Assembly: GCA_003255025.1 (NCBI GenBank)
Contig: QANY01005488.1
Location: forward strand, 124,001-188,000
DNA: 64,000 bases
DNA from: Datisca glomerata
Lineage: Eukaryota; Streptophyta; Magnoliopsida; Cucurbitales; Datiscaceae
Direction of reading: 5' to 3'
In this document: one piece after another, positions 34,440 through 45,427 of the stretch
How positions within the stretch are numbered: position 1 is the stretch's first letter
Layout of the letters: each line of letters opens with the position of its first letter
Notes under the pieces: generated by a model
Told to the model about the DNA's origin: nothing
The model's database searches: none
Seen by the model: the letters and a program-made list of their open reading frames with translations, nothing else
Made by a program: the position numbers and the translations under genes

Positions 34440-34960
34440 TTACTACTTGGAGGGTTCAAGTAGTGGTTTATAACTAATTGAACCCTTCAAGTAGTTATTT
34501 TGATTCTTGTAGTTAGTCATCCAGAGAGCGCGTGACTACTTGAAGGGTTCAATTAGTTATAAAATATTACTTGAACCCCTCAAGTAGTCATCGAGAGAGC
34601 TTGGGCTACTTGAAGGGTTCAAGTAGTGTTTTATAACTACTTGAACCCTTCAAGTAGTCATTCTGATTCTCTCACTCACTTATCCAGAGAGCACGTGACT
34701 ATTTGAAGGGCTCAAGTAGTTGTTTATAACTACTTGAACCCTTCAACTAGTTGATTTCATTATGACAGCAGTAAAGCAGCTGTAAAGCAGAGACCACTTG
34801 ACTCTTTGAGGGGTTAAGAACGAGTCTTTAATTACTTGAACCCTTCAAGTAATTATTTTTTCTTGCATCAACAACCCAAACATTAGTGGCTAATTGAAGG
34901 ATTCAAGCAGTTGTTCCGTCTAAATAGTTGGTTTTATTCTGTCATTATTTGAAGCATTTT
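34440..34960. repeat. Palindrome cluster upstream of the transposase
   Basis: Ten or so CTACTTGAA-nnn-TTCAAGTAG palindromes alternate with CATCCAGAGAGC(G/A)CGTGA links, a period of about 95 bp per pair. They lie between the right TIR and the transposase start, so both MULE genes have this repeat as their 5' neighbour. Confidence 0.9.
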
Positions 34961-35044
34961 CTGAGTCAAAAATTAATAGAAGAATAGGTACCAGTCTGCT
35001 CTCGTTGAAGAAGAAGAATGAGAAGAATGGTCGGGTCTAGCTGA

Positions 35045-35163
35045 AAAAGGATGGGTTATAGGGTCTTGTAGAAGAAGAAGAAGAAGAAGAAGAAGAAGAA
35101 GAAGAAAAGAAGAAGAATATGAAGTAGAAGCAGATGAAGAAGAAGATGAAGAAGAAGCAGAAG

Positions 35164-35195
<32 letters not shown>

Positions 35196-35245
35196 GAAGC
35201 AGAAAAAGAAGAAGAAACAGAAGAAGAAGAAGAAGACATTTTTGT
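35045..35245. repeat. GAA/TTC microsatellite next to the right TIR
   Basis: About 200 bp of (GAA)n with a few GAT, GTA and GCA interruptions, beside the right TIR at 35,279. On the minus strand it reads as long poly-Ser or poly-Phe, which is not taken as coding. Confidence 0.92.
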
Positions 35246-35278
35246 TGAAAAAGAAATTCATGATGTTGATATGGTGAA

Positions 35279-35360
35279 CCATTGGTATAAAATTATTAGT
35301 TTTTGGAAAGGGGTATAAAAATTCTAACAAAAAATGGAAATGTATATTTATGCAAATAAC
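35279..35360 (-). repeat. Right terminal inverted repeat of the 9.5-kb MULE
   Basis: Reverse complement begins GTTATTTGCATAAATATACA and continues CCATTTTTTGTTAGAATTTT, matching the left TIR. Ends at 35,360, followed by the 9-bp target duplication. Confidence 0.88.
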
Positions 35361-35639
35361 CATTTTAAAAAAAAATTCAATTTAAAAATTTTAATTTTCC
35401 AACACATATTTACTTTGATAAACAAATTACCCAGTAATTAGTAAATTGATTTATTTTGAAAATAATTTTAAAAAATTACTATTATACAAATGTTGAAAAA
35501 TTTACTAAATTAAATTAAAATTAAATAAAGGACTAAAATTGACTTTGAAATTATATTTCAAAATTTAAATTTCAAAAACCCTAGGTATCCTAAAACCTTG
35601 GGTTCCCAAAACTTATAGGTTTCCTAATCTGATTAAGAC

Positions 35640-35880
35640 TCTACTGTGCAAGGAACAACGCATGGCAACAGCGTCGAGCGACGGCTAGCGGGGGTGAGTG
35701 GCGGCCAGCGGTGAACAGTACCATCATGAACAGCCCCACATGTGAACAATACAGCCAGTGAATAGTATCGATGTGAACGGTGGCATTCCCGGTGCCTTCT
35801 CGGTGGCTGTTTGATGACTTCTCGGGGTGGTTTCGAGCGATTTTCTGGTGATGATTTCGAGGCGATGACGAATTTACAAT
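35640..35880 (-). other. GC-rich block in the copia leader
   Basis: A sharp GC rise (GCGTCGAGCGACGGCTAGCGG, then GTGAACAGTA, GTGAACAATA and GTGAACGGTG repeats) between PBS and gag of the copia element. A comparable GC block lies at 56,100-56,340 in the other copia. It belongs to the untranslated leader; no ORF is conserved. Confidence 0.6.
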
Positions 35881-36106
35881 GAATTTAAAGTTTGCATCAA
35901 TTACAATAGTTAAATTACATAAATTTCTATGTCTTAAATTCGGCGTACATCAATTTTAAATCAAAAACATCTAGAGCCAATAGTTCGAGATCCAATCATA
36001 AAACATATTCAAAATAATTTTGAATCTATCATACAAACATATGCCAATATTTATAAAATTCACGATACGTTCGTTTTAATTATCTATATGCATAATCTTA
36101 AACCTC

Positions 36107-36118
36107 GCTCTAATACCA
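36107..36118 (-). other. Primer-binding site of nested copia
   Basis: On the minus strand TGGTATTAGAGC follows the LTR end by two bases. It differs by one base from TGGTATCAGAGC, the sequence complementary to the 3' end of plant initiator tRNA-Met that primes many copia elements. Confidence 0.88.
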
Positions 36119-36120
36119 AG

Positions 36121-38033
36121 TGTAAGGATCAATCGGTTTTAAAAATTAAAGAAAATTAGATTTAAACCACGAACGGTTTGTGGGTGGAATATCAAATTTT
36201 GTTTTTATGTAACTTATTTAATCATATTAAATAATTTAAAAAGCAATTTTAGTTTGATCATGAATATACAATATTAAAACGAATAGATTAAGGGAAAACA
36301 ATTTTTCACCTTTACTGTGTATCGGAGAATTTCTGAACTTGTGAAACTCCCTCGAGCTTTTTTCGTGTTCTTCAAGCTTTAAGATAAAAATCACGAACTT
36401 GATCTTCCACGAACGATTTCTGAATTAGTCAACCAACAACCACCCTTAATTTCAAAAATATATCTCAGAAGAATTTTACGTAGGAATTTGAGTGTGGGCT
36501 CTCAAAACGATTGAAGAAGAAAAATTAAATCTTTCCTTCTTCAGATTAATTTCGACGGCTACTATAGTGAGAGGAGAAAACGTTTTTCTCTTTTTGTGTG
36601 TTGATACCAACAACTGTATCTAATATTCGTTATCAAAAGGTAATTTTTGATATTTACAAATATACTCATATATTATAAAACTTAAAAAAATTCTCTTAAT
36701 TGTCTATTATTGCCGAAAATAACATGATCTCCTAAAGTTTTAGTTGTATCAAAACTAATCAATTCAATTAATAAATATAATTGATCATTATTAGTTAATT
36801 AATTAATTTAATTTATTAAACTACTTATCTAATAATTAGAAAATAATAAATAATTAATTCAATAAAACAATTACATTTAACTAATTTAAGTGACATCACC
36901 TATCACATATAGGTGTAGGAAATATGTCTTAGCAGCAAAATATATTTTGGTCCAACTTAGTTCATTTTTTTATTCTTGTTCTCTGAGCTATTTCTGAGAC
37001 CGAATGGACCCAGAAAGCTTAAGATTCAAATACCCGATAAATTTATCTCCATAAATTTGTGACTTATTTTAATCCTGACATCGTACGACTCCATTATAGG
37101 TTCGATGGAGAATCAACTCTCGATTCATGCGCGCTACATTTTCTGTTGGTGTAAATAAATTCTATTTGTTTTCACGGTCCACAAAATATTTTAACATAAT
37201 ACACATCGTGAATATCAGTAACAAGAGTGAAATATAAAATTATCATTTTACCCCTATTGTTATTATTTTCTTAACTAATTTATTGACTGTGAATAAAAAA
37301 ATATTATAGTGATTTATCTCGTACCATTCACAAGTCTTATTCAATGTCTCATTTCATCGAATACTTGGCCAAGTTAATTTATTCACACATACCTCAATAA
37401 AATATAAAGTGATATTGTTATTTTTGCAATTCTACCACGAGTTTCTATGTCTGTGAATCACGCAATTCCTACTACTTAATTAAATTACAATCCCAACATA
37501 CGAGATATTGCCCGTCAATTCGTACTCACTCATTTGACATATCAAATATTGCAACTAACCAAGTCAAGTTATGTATTCACCTCAAGATTAAAGTAATTAA
37601 AAAAATACCCTTAAGGTGTAATAATTAGATTTTGAACTAGGTAAACGGCTTTGAGCTCTAAACTAATTTGTTACCGGTCTATTCAATATGTTCATACATG
37701 CCTGGGTTAATCATTTGAGTCTCCACTCTTATGCTCCAAGATTGGCATCCAACAGTTCAACCTAATAGTCGTAATCAGATTTGATTGCCCAGTCGATTTT
37801 AAGACTACGAACACTGTTCTCAACTATTTCAGAAGAGTTCGTCTAGAGACGCTTCTATCTTTACTCTTCTTTCATTGACAATAGTTCCAAGACTTGAGTA
37901 ATTTATAAACACCCTATAATTTATAATAAAACTTTCAATTTATTCATGAAAAATTCACTAATACAAATGGTTGAGAAATAACTAAATATAAATAAATAGT
38001 TATAACAGACTACTTTATAGACGTATTCCAACA
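36121..38033 (-). repeat. 5' LTR of nested copia (1,913 bp)
   Basis: Plus-strand ends TGTAAGGATC and CCAACA. It carries the whole LTR, including about 390 bp deleted from the left LTR. Followed by the ATTAT target duplication and then the resumed gypsy 3' region. Confidence 0.88.
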
Positions 38034-38149
38034 ATTATAAGTGGAACACATTTCCCATGGTTTTTTTCCCGTAAGAGTTTTCCACGTAAAAAAAAATTAG
38101 TGCCAATCTTCTCTCCTCAGCTAAATCATCACTAAAAATGGAAATGAGG

Positions 38150-38350
38150 GCCTAAAAAGTCATTGGGAGGGACAGTTCATAAGTTCCACTTAAGGGCATA
38201 AAAAGTCTTTGGGAGGGATAGTTCATAAGTCTTACTCTCAAAAGGAATTAAGGGCATACAATTTTTTTGGGAGGATCAGTTCATAAGTCCTACTCCTAGA
38301 AGGAACTAGGGGAATGAAAACTTTTTAGAGAGGCATCCCATAAGTCCTAC
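38150..38350. repeat. Tandem repeat, about 58 bp x 4, in the gypsy 3' region
   Basis: GTTCATAAGT(C/T)C(T/C)TACT recurs at 38,175, 38,221, 38,279 and about 38,337 with GGGAGGG and AAGGGCATA blocks. It is the reverse complement of the 120-400 array, and confirms that gypsy sequence continues after the copia insertion. Confidence 0.85.
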
Positions 38351-38824
38351 TCTCAAAAGAAAAATTGACTAAGAAAGGAAAAGTCATGGAAGCGGACAAG
38401 CTCAAACGGGCCCGCATCATCACAATAAGGATAAATAAATTACAGCAAACGGAAGAAGAACATACCCATCACATTGTAAACGGGAATGGCGTTTTAGCCT
38501 CAACGGATGGAAAATAGAAATGGACACGAAGAACGGGTAACCAAGAAAACCCTTTATCCATTCTAAAGGGATCTTTTACTTCTCAAATTTTTTTGTTAGA
38601 AAATGAAACTTTCCAAAGAAATGGAGATCTTCAAGAAAAGGAAATCCATGTTAAAAAGAAAATTCTTTCTCAAGAATTTTGTCAAGAGTTAGAGAATAAA
38701 AGAGGTTTTCTTTGGAGGAAATTTTGCTAAATGTTACCTCTCTAAAATAAGTTTATCACTACTAGGAATGATACGTAAACACTTAGTACAAAAAGATCAC
38801 TTCATTGAAAGGGAACAAGACATA

Positions 38825-40140
38825 TTACAAAGTAAAACGTAGTGCAAAGTACAAGGAACAATTTACAATAAAACAAAGGAACAAAATAAATTCCCACCTC
38901 CCATTCGGGAGCGATGTCAGCTGGCACTTCAAAAGAGGTAACGGGAATAACCTTGGAAGACGGGTCACAGTTGAAGCAGAAAGCTCACCCTCATGGTCAA
39001 CGGGCTCATCAGGAAGCAAGACAAACAACATGCAGGGAGGGTTGTCGGCCTTGGCATCACGGTAGCCCGCTGTGTAAGCCATCATCTTGTACTCGTCGAC
39101 CATGGCCTGATACTCAACCTCAGGTCCCACCTCCCGTTCGCATGACTTAGCCAAAGCCACATCGCCCTCTGCCAACTTTGCCTCGATGATGGTCAGGTTC
39201 TCCTTGCTTACCTTGGCAATCTTCTCTGCCTCCATCAGGGACTCCTCAAGCTTTTCCTGTTTAGTCGCGGCAGCGTCAAGCTCGAAAGCCAAACGTGTAG
39301 CAACCCGTTGAAGATCAGCTTCTACCTTCTTGAGGTCATCCCGTTTTGTAACAACGGTGTCATGAGCCTTGGTGGTCTCCATCACCTTTCTCTTCCAACC
39401 AGCCATCTCTTCTTCAGTGGAGTGAATATCCTCTTAAAGCCTGTTGTGGTAGGCCACGCCTGTTCAAAAAGTGTTAGTAAACAAATTAGCATGAAGTTAC
39501 ATATAAAAACTAAGGATGTCAAAAGACAAAAGGAAACGGAAGTACCTGCATCAGAGTATGACTCAGGCTGATGACCTTATCGTAGACGGACATTTAGCGG
39601 AGTGTAAGAGCGTCCACATTAAACATGATCACCTTCACGACCACGTCTGAAGAACGGGGGTCCTTCAGGATACTGACATTGGCTGGAACCGGTGGAGCCC
39701 TTGGGTATCGCTGCCACCTCCAAACGCCCGTCTCCTCAGATAGACGCTGGGAACCAGAGGAAGGAGGGGTTGACATCATGGCAAGTAGGGGAGGGGTGTG
39801 AGAGTCCTCTACCGAATAGGAGTAGCCTTAGTAATAGGGGCAGGGAGATCGGTCGTTACAAAGGGGAAGATAATATTGAAAGTGGGAAAGAGAAGAGTGA
39901 CATCACCTAAGACGCCGCCTGGCGAATTGGTAGCCCCCTTTTCTGGCATTTGTTCTTGCCAGGCGTCCCCCACAAGTTACTTCACAGGAGCTTCGACATT
40001 TTAAGCTCTTCTCGGGCAAAGTGGAACAAGGTTTCCTCCTCAGCCTCTATTTTCCTCATTTCTCATTCTCTCTCCTCCTCGTCCCCTTCTTCCCGTTCAG
40101 ATTCTGAGGTGTCGGAGGAACTAGACGATTCAGCATGACG
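38825..40140 (-). pseudogene. Antisense additional ORF (aORF) of the gypsy element
   Basis: Opposite to gag-pol, 39,406-38,825 encodes 193 residues with a heptad-rich Lys/Glu/Ala stretch (KRDDLKKVEADLQRVATRL, then KLEESLMEAEKIAKVSKENL) predicting a long coiled coil. Upstream (40,140-40,030) a Ser/Glu-rich acidic block SSSSDTSESEREEGDEEERE is visible, and 39,779-39,594 may be another piece. Several Tat-branch elements (for example Retand and Grande) are known to carry an antisense ORF between pol and the 3' LTR. Its function is unknown. Stops between the pieces make it a remnant. Confidence 0.72.
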
Positions 40141-40381
40141 GAGGAAGTGATCAGTAACAGGAATAACTTGGGGGATGTCCTGAACTGATGACGAGGGAGT
40201 GACAAAGCTATAAGCAAAGTACCAAANTCCTCCTTGTCCCCTTCCTCCCGTTCAGATTCTGAGGTGTCGGAGGAACTAGACGATTCAGCATGACGGAGGA
40301 AGTGATCAGTAACAGGAATAACTTGGGGGATGTCCTGAACTGATGACGAGGGAGTGACAAAGCTATAAGCAAAGTACCAAA
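40073..40381. repeat. 154-bp direct duplication separated by a single N
   Basis: 40,073-40,226 and 40,228-40,381 are the same 154 bases with only two differences seen (C/T at the eighth base and T/C shortly after). Between them is the only ambiguous base of the window, N at 40,227. A duplicated block exactly bracketing a one-base gap is characteristic of two contig ends that overlap but were not merged. Confidence 0.95.
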
Positions 40382-42025
40382 GGTGCGCTCCCGTCGGCGA
40401 CTAAGAAAGAAAGAGCTTTACGCTTGAATTGAAGTGATGAGATCGCAAAGAGGGAAGTAAGGCTCCTATTGAAACACTTTCCCTCCCTTAAAAGGCGACC
40501 ATCTTTCAATACTAGTTGTTACGTTATGCTGCCATTTTTCCAATATCATTTAATACATTGGCCTGGGGCTAAGGTCACTTAAGTGGGAGAGCCGTGTTAT
40601 GGGTGACCTTATTGCACAATCTCCACTTCAGGAACCGGGACAACAACAACCTCAATCTCCCTCCTCGGATCAAACAAGTCATTTCAATCCTGTTCTGGGA
40701 AACTATAGGCAGCACAGAGTCACACGACTACGTCTTTCAGAGTAAAAAACCTTTTGTTCAGGTTTTTGTCTGCACACAACAAAAAGAACAAACATGTCAG
40801 TATTTAAAAATAAAAGTAATAATAAAAAAGAAAAGTGAAGCAAAAGTAGAAAAGGAAAGAAGGAAGGGGAGCTCCAGCCACTTACTGAACTCTCCCTAGA
40901 TCCGGGGAACGATCTAGCGGCCGTCGCCGCCCCAGTTCCCACCTATAAGGAGAGTACCCTCCTCCTAGCATTTATCCCCGCTGGGGAGGTCAGTAACTAT
41001 CCCTCCTCGCTTCTCATTCACGTGGAGAGCTAAGTAATAGGATAGTCCACGTATTTTCACTATATACACGTCGCAGATCTCCATGTAAGCGCTATGAGTG
41101 TATTGGGAAGGGGAAATGTTGAAGGTACTAAAAAAATTTGAAAAAGAAGAGAGAAATGAAGTTTTAACCTTAAGGCTATGTACATAGGGGCTAAAGAGAT
41201 CTGAAAACGGGGATTACACGGGAAAGATTTAAGGATTCCTTGCACAAAACCACAGAGTACTTCTGGCGGGAACGCGTCCTGATGAAGGACTAGGAAGCGG
41301 TTGAATTCATCTCTATTTCTAACTAGGGGAACAGTAACTTTAAATGGATGCTCCTACTACCAGGGAAAGAAAAATAGAGCAAAAAAAGTAAGAAGAAGAG
41401 AAACAACGAAGATGACGAAGGGAAGAATGAAGACTTATAGAAGGTAGGGATGTGCGTGAAAAGAAAAAATGAAGAAGAGTACTACGTGATATAGGCTATG
41501 GATGCCAAAATCGAGTTCAAAACATTTAATAAATTTGAAAATGAAAAGACACCAGTTCCAAAAAAAAAAGGAAGGGCAAACGACGGGCGCATGGGAAAAG
41601 ACGTAACGAATTACTACGTCCAGTCTGACTAAAGGGCAAGCAAAATGACAATGCGACAACAGGGATAAAATGATTAAGATATCTCAAAAATGCTAAAAGA
41701 TCATTATAAATGGGGAAGTGAAATGACGATCGCAGTAAATGGGGGTGTGTTTCAAGGAACGCATTTCACGTCTTAAAAACAGAACCTACAAGGACAGAGC
41801 GAACGCAAGTCAAGAAAGAACATCATCCCCGAAAAATGTGTCATATGAGGTAATAATGACATGTATCTTAATTACTTATATAGACTAAATTTTTCTACGC
41901 ACAATAAATGCTTGGCAGATTCCCCAAGGAAGTGAGGCAGTAACAAAAGCAACGATCATTAAATGTTTGTTTAGTCGCAGAGACATTCATTGCACCATTA
42001 ACGAAGTTAAACCCTGTTAAGTGCA

Positions 42026-42037
42026 ATGAGGGGCAAA
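42026..42037 (+). other. Polypurine tract of the plus-strand gypsy
   Basis: ATGAGGGGCAAA immediately precedes the 3' LTR start TGAACAGG at 42,038, the expected place of the plus-strand primer. Confidence 0.7.
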
Positions 42038-42972
42038 TGAACAGGTAAAATATATCCATTACCATATGGACAGATATGATTCAAGAAAAAGGGCTAATAA
42101 AAGATCAACGAGTGAATGGGAGCGGAGAAAGAAGACTGAAGTCGTGAGACATCCATAAACAAACGAGAAGGATCAATGCCTCAAGAATGAGAATCAGCAC
42201 CTCAAGAAAAGGAACAACACCTCAAGAATGAGAAGGAGCATCAGAAAGGGAAAGGCATACAGGGACTAGACCAGCACCTCAAGAATGGGAAAGAGCATCA
42301 AAATGGGATATAGTGACTAGTTAACGGAAACTGACTGACGAGGGACCTACACCTTCAAGAACGGGAATAGACTAAGGGGACCCACGCCTTTGGGATGGGG
42401 AAAGGAACCTAAGATACAGAGAACTACCATGAACGGCAAACACTCGCTTAACAGCGCAGGAGCGAGAAGGGAAGGACCAGAAAAAGAACGAGATTGATTA
42501 AGTGGCTGAGTGTCTTGAACGAGACAGGTTGGCAGGCCACCAAGTGGCTACGACTGATTGGCTCAAACCCCAAGAAATCACCAAGTGGATGTGATTGATT
42601 GGCGACTAAATAAGACATATAGAAATGATAAATAAGGAAAGGAAAATGGTTCATATTTGGCAGAAAGATCCTCACATTTGGGTGCAATCTCTAGGCATAA
42701 TGAATGTCTCTGAGACCATAGGGGAGGATAATCATTCTCATCTCTTTTTTTATTATTATTCTAATCAACTCATGTAAATTAGGAAGCATATATAAGGCAG
42801 TGTATTAAGTGGAACTCAATGATTCAATACAACAAAAAAATATACAGCTCAAAGCATTTACTCCTTACATTCTCTTGTTCTTAACCTCTTTCTCTCTCAT
42901 TAATACTCATATAAATCAACATTTATCAATACTTTTTCTTTTGATCCATGATTAGCGGAAAAATCCTTTACA
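42038..42972 (+). repeat. 3' LTR of plus-strand gypsy element (935 bp)
   Basis: Matches the 5' LTR but contains extra sequence after the start (about 42,065-42,160) and near 42,640-42,715. It ends AAATCCTTTACA. Short CAGCACCTCAAGAA and GAGCATCA repeats are present as in the 5' LTR, while the long hairpin of the 5' LTR is degenerate here. Confidence 0.85.
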
Positions 42973-42977
42973 GGCTA

Positions 42978-43105
42978 AAAAATAGCTTGCGAAATAGTAA
43001 ATCACATTGAATAATCAGTAGTTCTATGTATAAATTCTAAAAATTTGGCTATTTTTGCAAATAAAAAACTTAGCGGCCATTTACTTAACTTCACCCTCAA
43101 AACAT
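42978..43105. repeat. Right part of the inverted-repeat element hosting the gypsy insertion
   Basis: Ends with CCATTTACTTAACTTC, the reverse complement of the sequence at 14,836. See the left arm at 14,836-14,885. Confidence 0.5.
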
Positions 43106-45072
43106 GTCTTTTCCTGTTAATCTCCGTATAAATGGTAATTTACTAGGTTAGTTGGCCAAATTTATTTTTACCAAAATTAAGACATTCATTTTTTACATTT
43201 TAATTTAAAATCTTAACGTCAGTTATTTTCAACTATCATATTCAATGAGTTTATTTCTAAAAAATCATTAGAACTTTGATTAATCTTTCAAACATCCAAA
43301 GCGTATTTTCAGCATCGTTAAATGATTATTTATTGATAATTTGTAAATAGTCAATCAATGATTTACTTACAATATATCATGCTACAATGTTGACGAAACA
43401 TAAATTGTTGTTGTTTTTATGATTAAGTATTGGTATCTCATTGATTATGTACAATATATATGTACGTAATTGATTTCTTCAACAATATTGTCAAATAGTT
43501 GTCATTATTTTACCAATGAAGTATTGTGGATAGTTGTTCTACATATCTCAATGAGTCCTATTAGTATAACAATGAAATAATTTTTGAAATATAAGCATAT
43601 ATCTAAATTAAATAGAAAAGAATTTCAAGGAGAATGTGTATTAATGATTTATGATTAGTTTATTAGATAGTTCTATGCATAAGTCAATTAGTATAAGTGT
43701 ATTTTCAATGGTAGTGTTTCAGTGATTTACTCGAACAACATCAATGATATACGCATATTTTATAAATATGCGGATCATCGGGATTTGCTCAGTGCATTGA
43801 TCTGGGTTACATTTTGATGCTTTTAATTATTTTTTCTTTCAATTAAAGGATTTTGATGGACTAACTTTATGTTTTTTAATTTTTTTTTGAATTTTGAGTA
43901 TTTATTGGACTTCAACCATTTAAAATTTACATAATTTGTTTATTTTTTTGAATTAGTCATATACCGCGATATACTTTTTAAGGATTTGGATGACATATTT
44001 AACTTTTATTTTTGCGATTGACCAATTGACAGATTCAAAATCTCTTTTATTGTATGGATCACTTAAATGAAAGATGATATTTTGATCTATCGATTATGTA
44101 AGTTATGGAGAATCGCTATTTTACTAAAATCTTAAAAAAATTTGACATTTCTCTAATGAATTCTATGCTTCTTTACTAAATGCGCAAATCACCCTAAATT
44201 TTAATCCATTTTAAAGCTTATAAACTTCAAACAAAGATAGCTTAAAAAATGAGTGTTACTTTAAAACCGTAAAGGATCGTTTGGTTGGAAAAACTTAGTA
44301 TGATCATGACAATTATATTGATAAAAAACTGATGTACAACAATTTGACTGATAATCACTTTGTCACACCTCACCACCAGGCATGACACAACACCGCACAA
44401 GCGCGTAGTCAGCCAGTTAACGAGGCATGCCGAAGCACATAATTTAGGCACGCATTAAGTTTGCATGACATAATATATGACATGGCATCCTACACAAAAG
44501 ATTTACGAAGTGTTCATTGGAATCATCCATAAAGTTTTGGAAAGTAGTATAGGAGTGTTCAGATAAATATCTTACGGAGAATTACACAGATGGTCCATTT
44601 CAGTCATTAAGAATATGTTATTTTTAAAAAATAAAATGTTACAAAGTTACTTTTGGGTTATCTTTGTAGTTAAATGTCCTATGAAATAAAAAGTTACAAA
44701 AATGGTGATCATCAATTAAGGAAAAAAAATAAAAAATGAAAAATAATGAAAGAAATAAAAAATAGACACCCAAATTCAAAGATAAAAACAAATCTCGCGG
44801 CAAAAATAGTCCTCCATGTGCGCCAACGAAATTTTGAAATTTTATCCACAAAGTATATAATATATACTGTGTATATAAAATATACTACAAAAATCACATG
44901 GGTATATTACTATATATATTATATAAATTACTCCAATTTGGAGCGTGGTGAAAAAAAATTCCGCCTGAAAATCCATTTTTTCGAAAATCGTGTCAACTGA
45001 CCATTTTATGTTTTTTATATTTGTAGTTAATTTTGATGATTTTTTTAAGTTGACTATTTATGAACATTACTA
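43106..45072. other. AT-rich intergenic region; no gene seen
   Basis: About 2 kb with no recognisable coding motif. A GC-richer patch at 44,355-44,480 has no assignment. 44,840-44,940 is nearly pure AT with TATATA runs. ORFs here are short and without features. Confidence 0.6.
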
Positions 45073-45081
45073 TTACAAAAA
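45073..45081. repeat. 9-bp target-site duplication (TTACAAAAA)
   Basis: TTACAAAAA at 45,073-45,081 is repeated perfectly at 46,048-46,056, directly outside the inverted termini of the small MULE. Nine bases identifies the element as Mutator-like. Confidence 0.92.
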
Positions 45082-45321
45082 TGCTAAGATACAAAACACA
45101 TCCATATATTTTGATAAAACTGTAAACTATACTCTTGCACCTTTTTTCATATTTTTATACCCCTATACTTTGACTAAACTATAAAATATACCATTCAATG
45201 ATGTTTTCTGGTTAAATTTAACATAAAGTTAACTTTGTTTTGCAATTTTTTTCCCACCGAAAACTCCATTATTTCCCTGCATTCCATTATTTCCCTCCAT
45301 TTATCTACACTATTTTGCCCC

Positions 45322-45329
45322 TATAAATA
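45322..45329 (+). promoter_or_regulatory. TATA box candidate for the MULE-borne ORF
   Basis: TATAAATA at 45,322 lies 106 bp upstream of the ATG, followed by a pyrimidine-rich leader (CTCTCTTCTTTCCCCTC), a layout typical of plant promoters. Confidence 0.5.
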
Positions 45330-45427
45330 ACTCTCTTCTTTCCCCTCATTTTTAAACTTTCATTTTCACTTTCAAATTATTTTTCAGATCTGGACAACAA
45401 CTTTTTTAAGGTATTGGTTGACAAAAA

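Larger units (their letters stand above)
25870..35360. mobile_element. Kaonashi-type Mutator-like transposon (about 9.5 kb) nested in copia
   Basis: Terminal inverted repeats of about 83 bp (25,870-25,952 and 35,279-35,360) share GTTATTTGCATAAATATAC, CCATTTTTTGTTAG and TTTTTATACCCC blocks. Inside are a Mutator-type transposase remnant on the minus strand (34,330-31,853) and, converging on it from the left, a DUF1985-type gene remnant of the Ulp1 class on the plus strand (27,699-28,640 and beyond). Between and upstream of these are palindrome arrays. Immediately inside the left TIR lies about 1 kb of gypsy sequence. MULEs carrying a transposase plus a Ulp1-like gene are known as Kaonashi elements (established); both genes are dead here. 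Confidence 0.92.
21027..38033 (-). mobile_element. Ty1/copia retrotransposon, minus strand, nested in gypsy and split by a MULE
   Basis: LTRs at 21,027-22,534 and 36,121-38,033 read TG(C/T)AAGGAT...CCAACA on the plus strand. The primer-binding site is next to the right LTR (36,107-36,118) and the polypurine tract next to the left LTR (22,535-22,549), so transcription is leftward. gag begins at 24,888, followed by protease, a deleted integrase and RT with a shortened RNase H. The untranslated leader (24,889-36,106) was later opened by the MULE. Excluding the MULE it is about 7.5 kb. Coding parts are all disrupted. Confidence 0.92.
14886..42972 (+). mobile_element. Ty3/gypsy Tat-lineage retrotransposon with nested insertions
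   Basis: LTRs at 14,886-15,637 and 42,038-42,972 share a TGAACAGGTAAAATATATCC start and a common 3' end. Imperfect 5-bp flanks GGCCA (14,881-14,885) and GGCTA (42,973-42,977) look like a decayed target duplication. Inside, on the plus strand, are gag, protease, RT-RNase H, archaeal-type RNase H and integrase up to about 21,000. The 3' untranslated part resumes at 38,039 with tandem repeats, an antisense ORF remnant and a polypurine tract. A copia element with its own nested MULE occupies 21,027-38,033. About 11 kb is gypsy sequence. All coding parts are broken. Confidence 0.92.

Noticed and set aside
34973..35363. Poly-Ser and poly-Phe ORFs on the minus strand
   Set aside because: Products of the GAA/TTC microsatellite in two frames.
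40703..40942. Minus-strand ORF with Leu/Phe-rich segment as a membrane protein
   Set aside because: Lies within the gypsy 3' region. Low-complexity T/C-rich codons and no homologous frame recognised. At most part of the antisense ORF remnant.
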